From contig CAVTBC010000001.1 of the NCBI GenBank assembly GCA_963732865.1, positions 62,001 to 126,000 of the forward strand: a stretch of DNA of 64,000 nucleotides, in the 5' to 3' direction. Every line of letters starts with the position of its first letter. The first letter of the stretch is position 1. The DNA comes from JADLGL01 sp963732865. GTDB taxonomy: Bacteria; Pseudomonadota; Alphaproteobacteria; Rhizobiales; Kaistiaceae. Both the position numbers and the translations under genes were made by a program. Below, one piece after another: positions 1 through 7,396 of the stretch. The notes under the pieces were generated by a model, which saw nothing but the letters and a program-made list of their open reading frames with translations, was not told where the DNA came from and made no database searches.

Positions 1-2
1 GC

Positions 3-497
3 AGGGAGCGTTCGCTGTTGCGCCGTCGCGCGGAGCTTGTGCTCAATGGATATGAAGCCGGGGGCATCGACGTTTATGGCGCGGGTTGGCCGGAGGGGGT
101 GTCGCGCGGCGAAAATCGCACTCAGCGGCATCACAGGGTGCTCAAGCAGCAGATCCTGGCCGGCTACAACTACAATCTGTGTATGGAGAACTGCTCCTGG
201 GACTACTACGTGACGGAGAAGATGTGGGAGGGGGCTTTTGGGCATTGCCTGCCGATCTACTACGCCAACGACACCATCAGACAATTGCCCTTCATCGATG
301 CCACCATCCTGATCGAGGGCAATCCGACCTTCCCGGCAATTGCTGACGCGATCGATCGGATCAACGAGGCGGAATTCGTCGAGCGCCTCAACACCATCAT
401 CGCCGCCGGCAACCGCGCGATCGAACTCGGTCTTGGCGTGCGTTCAGTCGAGCGGTCGCAGAACGTCTTCGCATCGTTCTTGCGGGCGACGGTGTAG
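3..497 (+). CDS. GT10-like fucosyltransferase, C-terminal part (5' partial)
   Basis: This is the C-terminal end of a glycosyltransferase that most resembles family GT10 (alpha-fucosyltransferases, which move fucose from GDP-fucose to a surface glycan or LPS acceptor). The frame is open to the left window edge, so the true start lies outside and about 164 residues are visible. The stretch LCMENC followed by YVTEKMWEG and then PIYY matches the family donor-binding block (ENS...Y-x-TEK, then P-x-Y). A TTG at 18 is only the first possible start codon inside the window and is probably internal. The gene is convergent with the molybdopterin protein at 522-1313. The acceptor and the exact sugar cannot be told from this fragment. 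Confidence 0.75.
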   Translation, partial: RERSLLRRRAELVLNGYEAGGIDVYGAGWPEGVSRGENRTQRHHRVLKQQILAGYNYNLCMENCSWDYYVTEKMWEGAFGHCLPIYYANDTIRQLPFIDATILIEGNPTFPAIADAIDRINEAEFVERLNTIIAAGNRAIELGLGVRSVERSQNVFASFLRATV

Positions 498-521
498 TCC
501 TCGCGGACGCCGGCCGCGGCA

Positions 522-1313
522 TTAGATTCCGGCGTACCACTCGTAGCCGTCGCCATCCTCGTAGTAGCCGCCGCGGCCTTCGCCGATATCGGCGAAGCTT
601 TCGACGACTTCGATCGCCTTGATGTATTTGGCCATCTTGTAGCCAAGCTGCCGCTCGACCCTGAGGCGCAGCGGCGCGCCGTGCGATTGGCTGAGATCGC
701 GATCGTTCATGCCGTAAGCGAGGATCGTCTGCGGGTGCAGCGCATCCTGCATGCCGATGCTCTCATAGTAGTTGATGAGCCCAAGGCGCGATTGATGGAG
801 CTGGTCATAACAGTAGAACACCACGTAGCGGGCGTTCGGCATGAGACCGGCCATACCGAGGACGGTCGTGAGCTGCGGTCCGGTCCATTTGCCGATGTTG
901 CTCCAGCCTTCGACGCAATCGTGCCGGGTGATCTGGGTTCGTGCCGGCATTGCCCTTAAATCGTCGAGCGAGAGGCTGAGCGGCGTCTGTACGAGGCCGG
1001 AGACTTCCAGCCGATAATTCAGGAAACTGCGGAAACTGACCTCGCGGTATTCGGTGGTATCGACGCTGGTGCTGCCGTTGGCGCGGAAATAGGGCGAGAT
1101 GTCCGCCTCGGTGTATTCGCGCGCCATGGAGGTGTCGCGGATGATGAGGCGCTGGGCGGCCTCGGTCAGCTTGTTGACCTGTTCGAGGTCGTGGAGCCGG
1201 CTGTCTGAGCCGGGCTCGGACCAGCGGTCACAGCCGGCCAGCATCAGTCCGCCGGCGCCGAGGCCCGCCATGGTGATGAATTTGCGACGGCTGATGTGAA
1301 GGCGTCGCGTCAT
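522..1313 (-). CDS. Tat-exported molybdopterin-dependent oxidoreductase (sulfite oxidase/MsrP-like family)
   Basis: This 263-residue protein belongs to the oxidoreductase molybdopterin-binding (sulfite oxidase/YedY) fold. The N-terminus has a twin-arginine signal (RRKF at residues 9-12) and a lipobox-like LAGC with Cys28, so it is probably a folded, exported lipoprotein facing the periplasm. The motif HDCVEGW around Cys133 carries the likely molybdenum ligand. The start was taken at the ATG at 1313, which overlaps the stop of the cytochrome b gene by 4 bp (ATGA); longer in-frame extensions lie inside that gene and are not real. The pairing with a membrane b-type cytochrome suggests that it exchanges electrons with the quinone pool. 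Its substrate is unknown. The partner is not the flavocytochrome MsrQ, so classical methionine sulfoxide reductase is not proven. Confidence 0.85.
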   Translation of the reverse strand: MTRRLHISRRKFITMAGLGAGGLMLAGCDRWSEPGSDSRLHDLEQVNKLTEAAQRLIIRDTSMAREYTEADISPYFRANGSTSVDTTEYREVSFRSFLNYRLEVSGLVQTPLSLSLDDLRAMPARTQITRHDCVEGWSNIGKWTGPQLTTVLGMAGLMPNARYVVFYCYDQLHQSRLGLINYYESIGMQDALHPQTILAYGMNDRDLSQSHGAPLRLRVERQLGYKMAKYIKAIEVVESFADIGEGRGGYYEDGDGYEWYAGI

Positions 1314-2170
1314 TCGGGCGGCCTGTCTTCTTTGATGGCGTAGCGGCCGGTGATCATCGAGCGGAGGTTGTTCCAGACGCCCGAGATCAGCACCATGATG
1401 ACGTGCACCAGTACAAACAGGACGATGATCGACGCCGAGATGAAGTGGAAGGTCCGGGCGGACTGTCTGCCGCCGAACATCTGCGGCAGCCAATGGAAGG
1501 CGGAATTGATTCCCGGCGACATCGACAGGCCCGTCAGCACCATCACGCACAATGCCAGGATCGCGACGATATAGGCGAGCTTCTGCAGGATGTTGTAGCG
1601 CGTCGCCTCTTCGCCATGCGGGAACCGGAGGCGCACATGCTCCCAGACGGTGCGTCCGAAACTTCGCCACTGCGCCCAGGTGGGGATGAGATCGCGCCAG
1701 AAATGACGGCCGGCGAGCCCGTATAGAATGTAGACCGTGCCGTTGATGACGAAGATCCAGGCGAACAGGAAATGCCACAGCCGGCCAGCGGCAAGGTCGC
1801 GCCAGCTCGGCAGCGTGATCCAGGACGGGAAGGCCTGCTGGACGGTGTTGCCATCGTATTGCGAAACGCCAAGAACGCCTGTGGTGTAGATCAGCGGCCC
1901 GCCCATGATCTGCACCACGCCTTCAAGTGCGCCTTCAGAATTGCGTACCGCCCCAATCGACAGGAAGGTGTCGATCGGCCGGTTCTGTACGTCGAAGGTC
2001 GACACCTCGCCCCAATAGAGGTTGGGGTGGGCGTTGAAGATCTGCAGGCCGCTCATCAAGAGAAAGAGAACGCAAACGACGTTCACCCAATGGGTGATGC
2101 GGACGATCACCTTGTGGCGATAGATCGTCCGCTTCAGCGGTGTTGACGGCGTCGTTGCAATATCGCTCAT
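1310..2170 (-). CDS. Cytochrome b561-type membrane subunit
   Basis: This 286-residue integral membrane protein has four or more hydrophobic segments: near residues 20-40, 140-165, 200-225 and 240-265. It has the conserved histidines expected for haem b ligands (RITHWVN near the first segment, LWHFLFAW, and HFISA...LVHVIMV near the end). This is the Ni/Fe-hydrogenase/formate-dehydrogenase type cytochrome b561 family. It is transcribed just before the molybdopterin protein with a 4-bp overlap, so the two almost certainly form one complex that passes electrons between a periplasmic molybdenum centre and quinones. The ATG at 2170 is preferred because GGGG lies about nine bases upstream; ATGs at 2203 and 2242 are possible longer starts without a good ribosome site. 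Confidence 0.85.
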   Translation of the reverse strand: MSDIATTPSTPLKRTIYRHKVIVRITHWVNVVCVLFLLMSGLQIFNAHPNLYWGEVSTFDVQNRPIDTFLSIGAVRNSEGALEGVVQIMGGPLIYTTGVLGVSQYDGNTVQQAFPSWITLPSWRDLAAGRLWHFLFAWIFVINGTVYILYGLAGRHFWRDLIPTWAQWRSFGRTVWEHVRLRFPHGEEATRYNILQKLAYIVAILALCVMVLTGLSMSPGINSAFHWLPQMFGGRQSARTFHFISASIIVLFVLVHVIMVLISGVWNNLRSMITGRYAIKEDRPPE

Positions 2171-2346
2171 GCTGCGTGCCCCGGATGCATGATGCTGCGA
2201 CATTAAACCAGACGGGCCGGCTTTTGTCGTGCCGCCACTCATATCCCGGTGAAGTGTTGTGCAATCCCCCGTGATCAGGCGTCACGCCGCTCCTTTGCCT
2301 TCGGCCCGCCGGCCGTTATGCTCCGGGCACCCGAAAGAGGCCGAGT

Positions 2347-3204
2347 ATGGAAGAGCCTGAGGCCGCCCCCGCCGATCCCGAGACGATCCTGAAGCAGAGC
2401 CGGCGAAGGGTCCGCAAGGCGAAGGACGCTCTCAATTTCGTTGCGCAACGGGAGTTTGCGGCGATTGCGGCGGACTATATCCGCCGCGGTGCGAAGCTCA
2501 CCGACCATCCGGCGATGGCGGCGCTGGTCGAAGACGATCTCCTTCATCTGCACGTCTTCTCGCAGAAGACCGGACCGATCATGAATTTCTACCGCCATTT
2601 GCTGGCGGGCGTCGGGGCGCCAAAGGCGATCTTCGAAATCGGCGTGAAGAATGGTGGAAGCCTGGCGATGTGGCGGAACCTCTTCCCACAGGCGCGCATT
2701 GTCGGCCTCGACCTCAAGCTGTCCAAGGCCGTGCGGCAGGAGGGCGTCATCTATCTTGAGGGCGACCAGACGGACACCGTGCTTCTTGCCAAGATTGCAG
2801 AGCAGCACGGTCCGTTCGACCTGATCATCGATGACGGTTCGCATGTCGGCGAACATCAGTTGACCAGCCTCGAAGCGCTCGCTCCGCATGTCGCGGATGG
2901 TGGGGCCTATGTGATCGAGGACATCCACACATCGCTCAAGCCGGACCGCGGAGCGGACTATGGCGATGACGTGTGGGCCGATTTTGTCGCCTACATGCTC
3001 TACCGGATGCGGCGCCACCGGAGCGTGCCCGACGAAAAGGGCGCAGTGCTGCAGGCCTTGCCGCGATCGGTGCAACTCGCCGTCGGGCTTGCGGTCCGAA
3101 CTGCGGAAGTGATCCTGGCGCACCATACGCTCGGACTTCGTTTCCGCGATCGGTGGGAGCCGATCGGCGCCGATGTTCGCTTGGTCGAGGCGGCGGCGGA
3201 CTAG
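2347..3204 (+). CDS. Class I SAM-dependent methyltransferase, CmcI/MycE-like
   Basis: This 285-residue protein has the Rossmann methyltransferase core in its middle: FEIGVKNGGSL (SAM-binding glycine motif near residue 96), IVGLDL (acidic residue after strand 2) and FDLIIDDGSH (motif near residue 160). The pattern matches the group that includes cephalosporin hydroxylase-type and macrocin/mycinamicin O-methyltransferases, in which the DDGSH aspartates bind a metal. The ATG at 2347 is supported by GAGG seven bases upstream. It may methylate a sugar of a surface glycan or secondary metabolite, but no biosynthetic cluster surrounds it. Its stop shares the palindrome CTAG with the stop of the convergent TIGR01620 gene. 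Confidence 0.75.
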   Translation: MEEPEAAPADPETILKQSRRRVRKAKDALNFVAQREFAAIAADYIRRGAKLTDHPAMAALVEDDLLHLHVFSQKTGPIMNFYRHLLAGVGAPKAIFEIGVKNGGSLAMWRNLFPQARIVGLDLKLSKAVRQEGVIYLEGDQTDTVLLAKIAEQHGPFDLIIDDGSHVGEHQLTSLEALAPHVADGGAYVIEDIHTSLKPDRGADYGDDVWADFVAYMLYRMRRHRSVPDEKGAVLQALPRSVQLAVGLAVRTAEVILAHHTLGLRFRDRWEPIGADVRLVEAAAD

Positions 3205-4238
3205 CCCGGATTCTCCGGTCCGTCCTCGCGGTCATCCGGATCGCGCCGGGTCAGTTCGGTGACGATGCTGGAGAGGCGGGGCGCTTTGGCGAAGACGAAG
3301 GGCAGGGGCCGGCAGACATCGATGGCAGCGAGGCCGATCCGCGACGTCAGGATTCCGTTGATCACGCCTTCGCCCAGCCGGGTCGAGATACGGGCCGCGA
3401 TGCCGTGGCCAAGCACCTGCTGGAACAGCGATTTGCCGGCGGCCATACCGCCGGTGATGGCGAGATGGCCGATGGTCCGGCGGGCCAGCCGCCAGAAGCC
3501 AATCGTGCCCGGGCGGCCGCCATAGAGCGTCGCCAGCCGGCGGATCATGCGCATGTTCTCGGTGAGGACGAAGAGCACGTCAATCAGGGCCCGGGGCGAA
3601 ATAGCGGTCACAAGCGATACGCGCTTCGCGGAAGCCAGAACCATCCGCCGTGCCTCGTTGTCGAAGGCGACCAGGAGTTCGGTCTCGGCGAGGCCGACAA
3701 GGTCGCGGCCATCGATGATCTCGTTCAGATGAGCGCCGAGATCCTTGCGGCCGCGCGCCGTCTCCGGTCGCGCCTGATAGAGGCGCAACAACTCGGAGCA
3801 GGCCTCCCGGGCGCTGGCCCGATCGTCCGTGGCGACGGCTTCCGATGCGATGCGCTGGACATGCGTAATGCGCCGCAAGCGGACAAGCCCGATCGTTTCA
3901 CGGATCGCGATCGCGATGACTGCCAGCAGCCCCAACGCAACGAGGGCGAGCCCGACCCAGCCGAGCCAATCGGTGCGGTCGAAGAGTTGGCGCACGAGAT
4001 TGTCGACGGCCAGCCCCAACGCCAAAGTGACCAGCCCGCCGACGCTCGCCCAGAACAGGCGTAGCCAGCGGCGCGGGCGTGGCGGGCGAACAACCGGCAC
4101 GAGCGCCCCCTCGCTTGGCTCGGCGAAGATGTCGGCTTCCGCCTCGACGAAGGGGCCGCTCCGGCCGTCCGATTCTTCGGCGAAGCTGACGTCAGACAGC
4201 CTGTAGGCTGTCGGTCGCCTCGGCTTCCTGTCGGTCAT
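3201..4238 (-). CDS. TIGR01620/YcjF-like (DUF697) membrane protein
   Basis: This 345-residue protein has a charged N-terminal 60 residues, two close transmembrane helices around residues 62-82 and 95-113, and a C-terminal DUF697-type region (GIAARISTRLGEGVINGILTSR and following) near residue 275. It matches the YcjF/TIGR01620 family, which is nearly always encoded beside a YcjX GTPase, as here: its start overlaps the ycjX-like stop by 4 bp (ATGA). The family is linked to envelope stress in enterobacteria, but its role in alphaproteobacteria is not known. It is probably co-translated with, and a membrane partner of, the YcjX-like protein. Confidence 0.85.
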   Translation of the reverse strand: MTDRKPRRPTAYRLSDVSFAEESDGRSGPFVEAEADIFAEPSEGALVPVVRPPRPRRWLRLFWASVGGLVTLALGLAVDNLVRQLFDRTDWLGWVGLALVALGLLAVIAIAIRETIGLVRLRRITHVQRIASEAVATDDRASAREACSELLRLYQARPETARGRKDLGAHLNEIIDGRDLVGLAETELLVAFDNEARRMVLASAKRVSLVTAISPRALIDVLFVLTENMRMIRRLATLYGGRPGTIGFWRLARRTIGHLAITGGMAAGKSLFQQVLGHGIAARISTRLGEGVINGILTSRIGLAAIDVCRPLPFVFAKAPRLSSIVTELTRRDPDDREDGPENPG

Positions 4239-5707
4239 GCGAGACGGTCCCCGAGGAGAAAATCGAGGGCGCGGTCGAGCCGGATATGCGGCAGCGATAG
4301 CGTCAGACCTTCCGCGGTCCGTTCCAAGGGCGGTGGCTTGAAGCGCATGAAACGGAGCGGCGCGTCAGCCTCGGCGCGCGACGCGCCGGCGTCGACGGCA
4401 CGGAAGAGAGATTCGATGTCGGTCGGTAGATCGCCGGGAAACAGCGCGATTTCAGTGTCGCCGTCAAAGGTCTGCCGGCCCAGCGTCTCGCCCTGCATTG
4501 GCGTGCCGATGATGCCCGGCAGGCGGTCGCCGCCTTCGACGATGGTCCCCTCGCGCGTGGCGCGGACGGCGGCGATTGCCAATGTGTCGAGCCCGGCGCC
4601 GGTGATCTCGGCGCGCTCGACGGCGCGGGCGAGAATGCGGCCGAGGATTGCTTCGAGACGGTCGTGATCGCTGTGGTGCAGATGGTCCGCTTTGGTAGCG
4701 GCAAGGAGAATGCGGTCGATCCGCCGCGACGTCAGGCGCGACAGCCAGTTCGATCGGCCCGGGCGGAAGCAGGCGAGGATTTCAGTGAGCGCGGTTTCGA
4801 GGTCGCGGACGGCGGCGGGGCCGGCGTTCAGGGCCTGCAGGGCGTCAACCAGGACGATCTGCCGATCGAGCCGGGTGAAGTGGTCGCGGAAGAAGGGCTT
4901 CACCACGGCGGTTTTATAGGCCTCGTATCGCCGGGCCATCATGTGAAAGAGCGAGCCGCGGTCGAGGACGGGATTGGCGGCAATCAGCGGTGAGAAGGTG
5001 AGGGCGGGGGAGCCCTCGAGGTCGCCCGGCATCAGAAAGCGGCCGGGCGGCAGCGTCGAGAGAGAACGCCGGCTTTCGCGACAGATGCGCAGATAGTCGG
5101 TGAAAATCGTGGCGAGTTCGCGCGCCGTCGTTTCGTCCGCGGGCGCCGCCGGATCGATCTTGCTCAATTGCGCCAGCCATTCGGCGCTGGCATCGGCGCG
5201 GTGCGGTTCCGCGGCGCGGGCGAGCGTTTCAGCCGACCAGGTCGCGTAGTCCTTGGCGAGCAGCGGCAGATCGAGCAGCCATTCGCCGGGATAGTCGACG
5301 ATGTCGATATGGAGCCTGCCGCGCCCGAAGGTGCGGCCAAGAAGGCGGGCCGATTCGTAGGAGATGGTCAGGCGCAATTCGCTGATGCGGCGGGTCGATT
5401 CGGGCCAGAGCCGCTTGTCGACCATATCGGCGACGTGAGCCTCGTAGTCGAAGCGCGGCACGTCGTCGTCCGGCTGTGGCTGGAGTACGGCGCCGGAGAC
5501 GCGCCCGGAGGCATAGGCCTTGAAGAGCGGCAGGCGGCCGCCATGGACGAGATTGTGCACCAGGGCGGTGATGAACACGGTCTTGCCGGCACGCGATAGG
5601 CCGGTGACCCCAAGGCGAACAGTGTTGCCGCCCACGGCGCGCTCGGCGAAATTCGCCAGCGCGATCCGCGTCTCGTCGGCGAAGGTGGTGAGCTTCAAAT
5701 CGCGCAT
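4235..5707 (-). CDS. YcjX-like P-loop GTPase
   Basis: This is a 490-residue protein of the YcjX family (DUF463), nucleotide-binding proteins with a P-loop close to the N-terminus; GLSRAGKT is seen near residue 44. Other P-loop NTPase features follow, including DYPGEW (switch-like) and ATKADHLH, a TKAD-type guanine-specificity motif, which favours GTP. The start chosen is the ATG at 5707, with a weak GGA upstream; a GTG at 5728 would add seven residues and has no visible ribosome site. It forms a two-gene operon with the TIGR01620 protein. Structural work on YcjX shows a dynamin-like GTPase; the cellular role here is not established. Confidence 0.85.
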   Translation of the reverse strand: MRDLKLTTFADETRIALANFAERAVGGNTVRLGVTGLSRAGKTVFITALVHNLVHGGRLPLFKAYASGRVSGAVLQPQPDDDVPRFDYEAHVADMVDKRLWPESTRRISELRLTISYESARLLGRTFGRGRLHIDIVDYPGEWLLDLPLLAKDYATWSAETLARAAEPHRADASAEWLAQLSKIDPAAPADETTARELATIFTDYLRICRESRRSLSTLPPGRFLMPGDLEGSPALTFSPLIAANPVLDRGSLFHMMARRYEAYKTAVVKPFFRDHFTRLDRQIVLVDALQALNAGPAAVRDLETALTEILACFRPGRSNWLSRLTSRRIDRILLAATKADHLHHSDHDRLEAILGRILARAVERAEITGAGLDTLAIAAVRATREGTIVEGGDRLPGIIGTPMQGETLGRQTFDGDTEIALFPGDLPTDIESLFRAVDAGASRAEADAPLRFMRFKPPPLERTAEGLTLSLPHIRLDRALDFLLGDRLA

Positions 5708-5761
5708 CTCGTCCGGCGTCGAACCCACATGTAGGTATCAACCGGCGGAAGGGAAGGCGAT

Positions 5762-6278
5762 CTAGTGATCGTCTTTCGCCGCGAGTTCGCGCGGATTGAC
5801 GAAGGCGATGAGCCGGCCCGCTCCCTCGGCGAGATCGCCCCATTCGCCAATGTCGGTCTCGATGACGGCCAAGGCGGCGGTGGCAAAGGGGGGCGGCGCG
5901 GAGGCGCGGCCGAGGAGGCGGGCGAGAGTTTCCTCCGTTGCCGGGTTATGTCCGACGACGAGCAGGCGCTTGACGTTGCTGCCGTGCCGGCGAATTTGCT
6001 CGAGATAGATGTCCGTCGGCGCGTTGTAGAGGGCGTCGGGAAACAGCGTCGCCGCCTCACCGCCGGATGCCTTGAGGAAGTGTTGCAGCGTCTCGCGCGT
6101 TCGCGCTGACGGCGAGCAAAGAACACGGTCGGGGATGAGGTCGTGGGCCGCGGCGTATTTGCCGATGAGCTTGGCCGCTTCGCGCCCGCGCTTGATCAGC
6201 GGACGGTCGAAATCCGGCGTGCCGTATCACAGGCTCAGCCTTGGCGTGGCGCAGAAGGAGAAGCTGGCGTGTCGCCAC
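5762..6278 (-). CDS. SixA-like histidine phosphatase (frameshifted in this sequence)
   Basis: This gene encodes a phosphohistidine phosphatase of the SixA branch of the histidine phosphatase superfamily. LLLLRHAKAEP near the N-terminus holds the RH signature. After a frame change at about 6225-6232 the protein continues as PDFDRPLIKRGREAAK, then CSPSARTRETL, and VVGHNP with the second catalytic His. Removing one base (for example T from the coding-strand run CCTGTGATA) joins the two parts into about 171 residues, the normal size. The span is 517 nt, which fits exactly one extra base. The GTG start at 6278 shares a G with the TAG stop of the upstream gene. It is either an inactivated gene or a sequence error; the latter is favoured given similar breaks elsewhere in the window. 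Confidence 0.75.
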
Positions 6279-6709
6279 TAGCGGCCAAAATCGGGATAGG
6301 CCAGGTTCGCGCCGTCGTTGATGGCCTGGCCGGCGGCGACCGCGTTCAGCATATCGTCCGATGCGTCGCGTGCCGTGGCGAGCGCTGCCAGGCAAAGCTG
6401 CAGCATCGAGCGGAATTCAGAATGGCGGCGGCGAAGGCGATAGATCGCATCCGGGGCGTGGTGTTCGAGCGAGGGCCGGATCTTGCGCACCGCTTCGAGC
6501 CCGTTGATGAATTCACGCGCGGCCTTCGCCTTGCGCGGCTCGAGTTCCTTGAGGGCGAAAAGCTTCCCTTCGCGGACCATCGTGGTTTCATGTTCGACCA
6601 GACGAATCAGCTCGTCCATGCGCGCCTCCACGGCGGAGCAAAGTTCCTGGGCGGCCGTGCGCAAACGATGGCTTGCCGCCGGACTCATGTTTGACTGTCT
6701 GTGTGGCAT
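6278..6709 (-). CDS. FlgN-like flagellar chaperone or related small helical protein
   Basis: This 143-residue, almost entirely helical protein has the look of FlgN-type export chaperones: a heptad-rich segment (MDELIRLVEHETTMVREGK, then ALKELEPRKAKAAREF) followed by a second helix pair. FlgN holds hook-associated proteins before export. The match is by pattern only. Two contextual points help: a CtrA-type box lies about 85-100 bp upstream of the start, and CtrA commonly controls flagellar genes; and a FliO-like gene lies just beyond dksA. The ATG at 6709 has AAGGA nine bases upstream and is preferred to an internal ATG at 6688. It could instead be a conserved hypothetical protein unrelated to flagella. 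Confidence 0.5.
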   Translation of the reverse strand: MPHRQSNMSPAASHRLRTAAQELCSAVEARMDELIRLVEHETTMVREGKLFALKELEPRKAKAAREFINGLEAVRKIRPSLEHHAPDAIYRLRRRHSEFRSMLQLCLAALATARDASDDMLNAVAAGQAINDGANLAYPDFGR

Positions 6710-6792
6710 GGACGTGGATCCTTGTCCGACGCCGCCAGCGTGATCATTTCGTCACGGTGCGGCATCGGTCGCAAATACTCCGCCGAGGGCCG

Positions 6793-6809
6793 TTAAAGAC
6801 GGATTAACC
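6793..6809. promoter_or_regulatory. CtrA-type binding site
   Basis: The site reads TTAA, seven bases, TTAACC, which is the full CtrA consensus (TTAA-N7-TTAAC). It lies in the spacer between the divergent FlgN-like gene (start 6709) and dksA (start 6959), at about -85 to -100 from the FlgN-like ATG. The window also encodes CckA, the kinase at the top of the CtrA phosphorelay. Binding is inferred from the motif only. Confidence 0.55.
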
Positions 6810-6890
6810 AAGGCGTTCGGACATGAAGCGACGCATTGAAGCCGATCACAAGCGGTATGAAATCGTGACTGAAACGTCATCGGAACGCCA

Positions 6891-6918
6891 TTGTCCGAGC
6901 GAAGACAGCTGACTATAT
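6891..6918 (+). promoter_or_regulatory. Probable sigma-70 promoter of dksA
   Basis: TTGTCC at 6891-6896 and CTATAT at 6913-6918 are separated by 16 bases, close to the alphaproteobacterial housekeeping pattern (TTGAC-type -35, CTATAT-type -10). They sit about 40 bases before the dksA ATG, which leaves room for a short leader with an AGGGA ribosome site. Confidence 0.5.
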
Positions 6919-6958
6919 TCCGCGCGCCCAAGAGGGGGGCCTAGGTTAGGGATGGCCG

Positions 6959-7375
6959 ATGTCGACAGACACTCTAGAGCTTTACCGCCCCAGTGAATCC
7001 GAGCCGTTCATGAATGATCGGCAGAAGGAGTATTTCCGGCAGAAGCTGCGCGATTGGAAGAACGACATTCTGCGCGAGGCGCAGGAGACGCGGCAGCATC
7101 TGCAGGACGAGAATCAGAATCATCCCGACCTCGCCGATCGTGCTTCGTCGGAAACGGACCGGGCCGTCGAGCTGCGCGCCCGCGACCGCCAGCGCAAACT
7201 GATTGCCAAGATCGACGCCGCGCTGCACCGGCTTGAAGTCGGCACTTATGGCTATTGCGAAGAAACGGGCGAGCCCATCGGCCTGAAGCGGCTTGATGCG
7301 CGCCCGATCGCAACCCTGTCGATCGAAGCTCAGGAACGGCACGAACGCCGCGAGCGTGTTTATCGCGACGACTGA
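6959..7375 (+). CDS. dksA: RNA polymerase-binding transcription factor DksA (cysteine-poor type)
   Basis: This 138-residue DksA homologue binds the RNA polymerase secondary channel and acts with ppGpp in the stringent response. The coiled-coil tip motif DLADRAS (residues 57-63, with Asp57 and Asp60) is intact. The C-terminal finger is atypical: the usual four cysteines are reduced to one (Cys100 in GYCEETGEP). Thr103 replaces the second, and the downstream C-x2-C pair is absent (ATLSIEAQ). Such C-x2-T finger proteins exist (P. aeruginosa DksA2, R. sphaeroides DksA) and work without a bound zinc. ATG at 6959 has AGGGA seven bases upstream. It has its own promoter-like element and is flanked by flagellum-like genes on the other strand. 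Confidence 0.93.
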   Translation: MSTDTLELYRPSESEPFMNDRQKEYFRQKLRDWKNDILREAQETRQHLQDENQNHPDLADRASSETDRAVELRARDRQRKLIAKIDAALHRLEVGTYGYCEETGEPIGLKRLDARPIATLSIEAQERHERRERVYRDD

Positions 7376-7396
7376 CGGCGGGGCCGTGGCGGACCG

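Noticed and set aside
2275..3126. 283-codon minus-strand frame opposite the methyltransferase
   Set aside because: The methyltransferase on the other strand has intact SAM motifs. The antisense frame has no domain, and its start lies inside another gene.
2973..4064. Open frame of 363 codons on the plus strand opposite the TIGR01620 gene
   Set aside because: Composition is Arg/Gly/Asp/Gln-rich without any recognisable domain, and it overlaps two genes with clear families. A by-product of GC-rich codon use.
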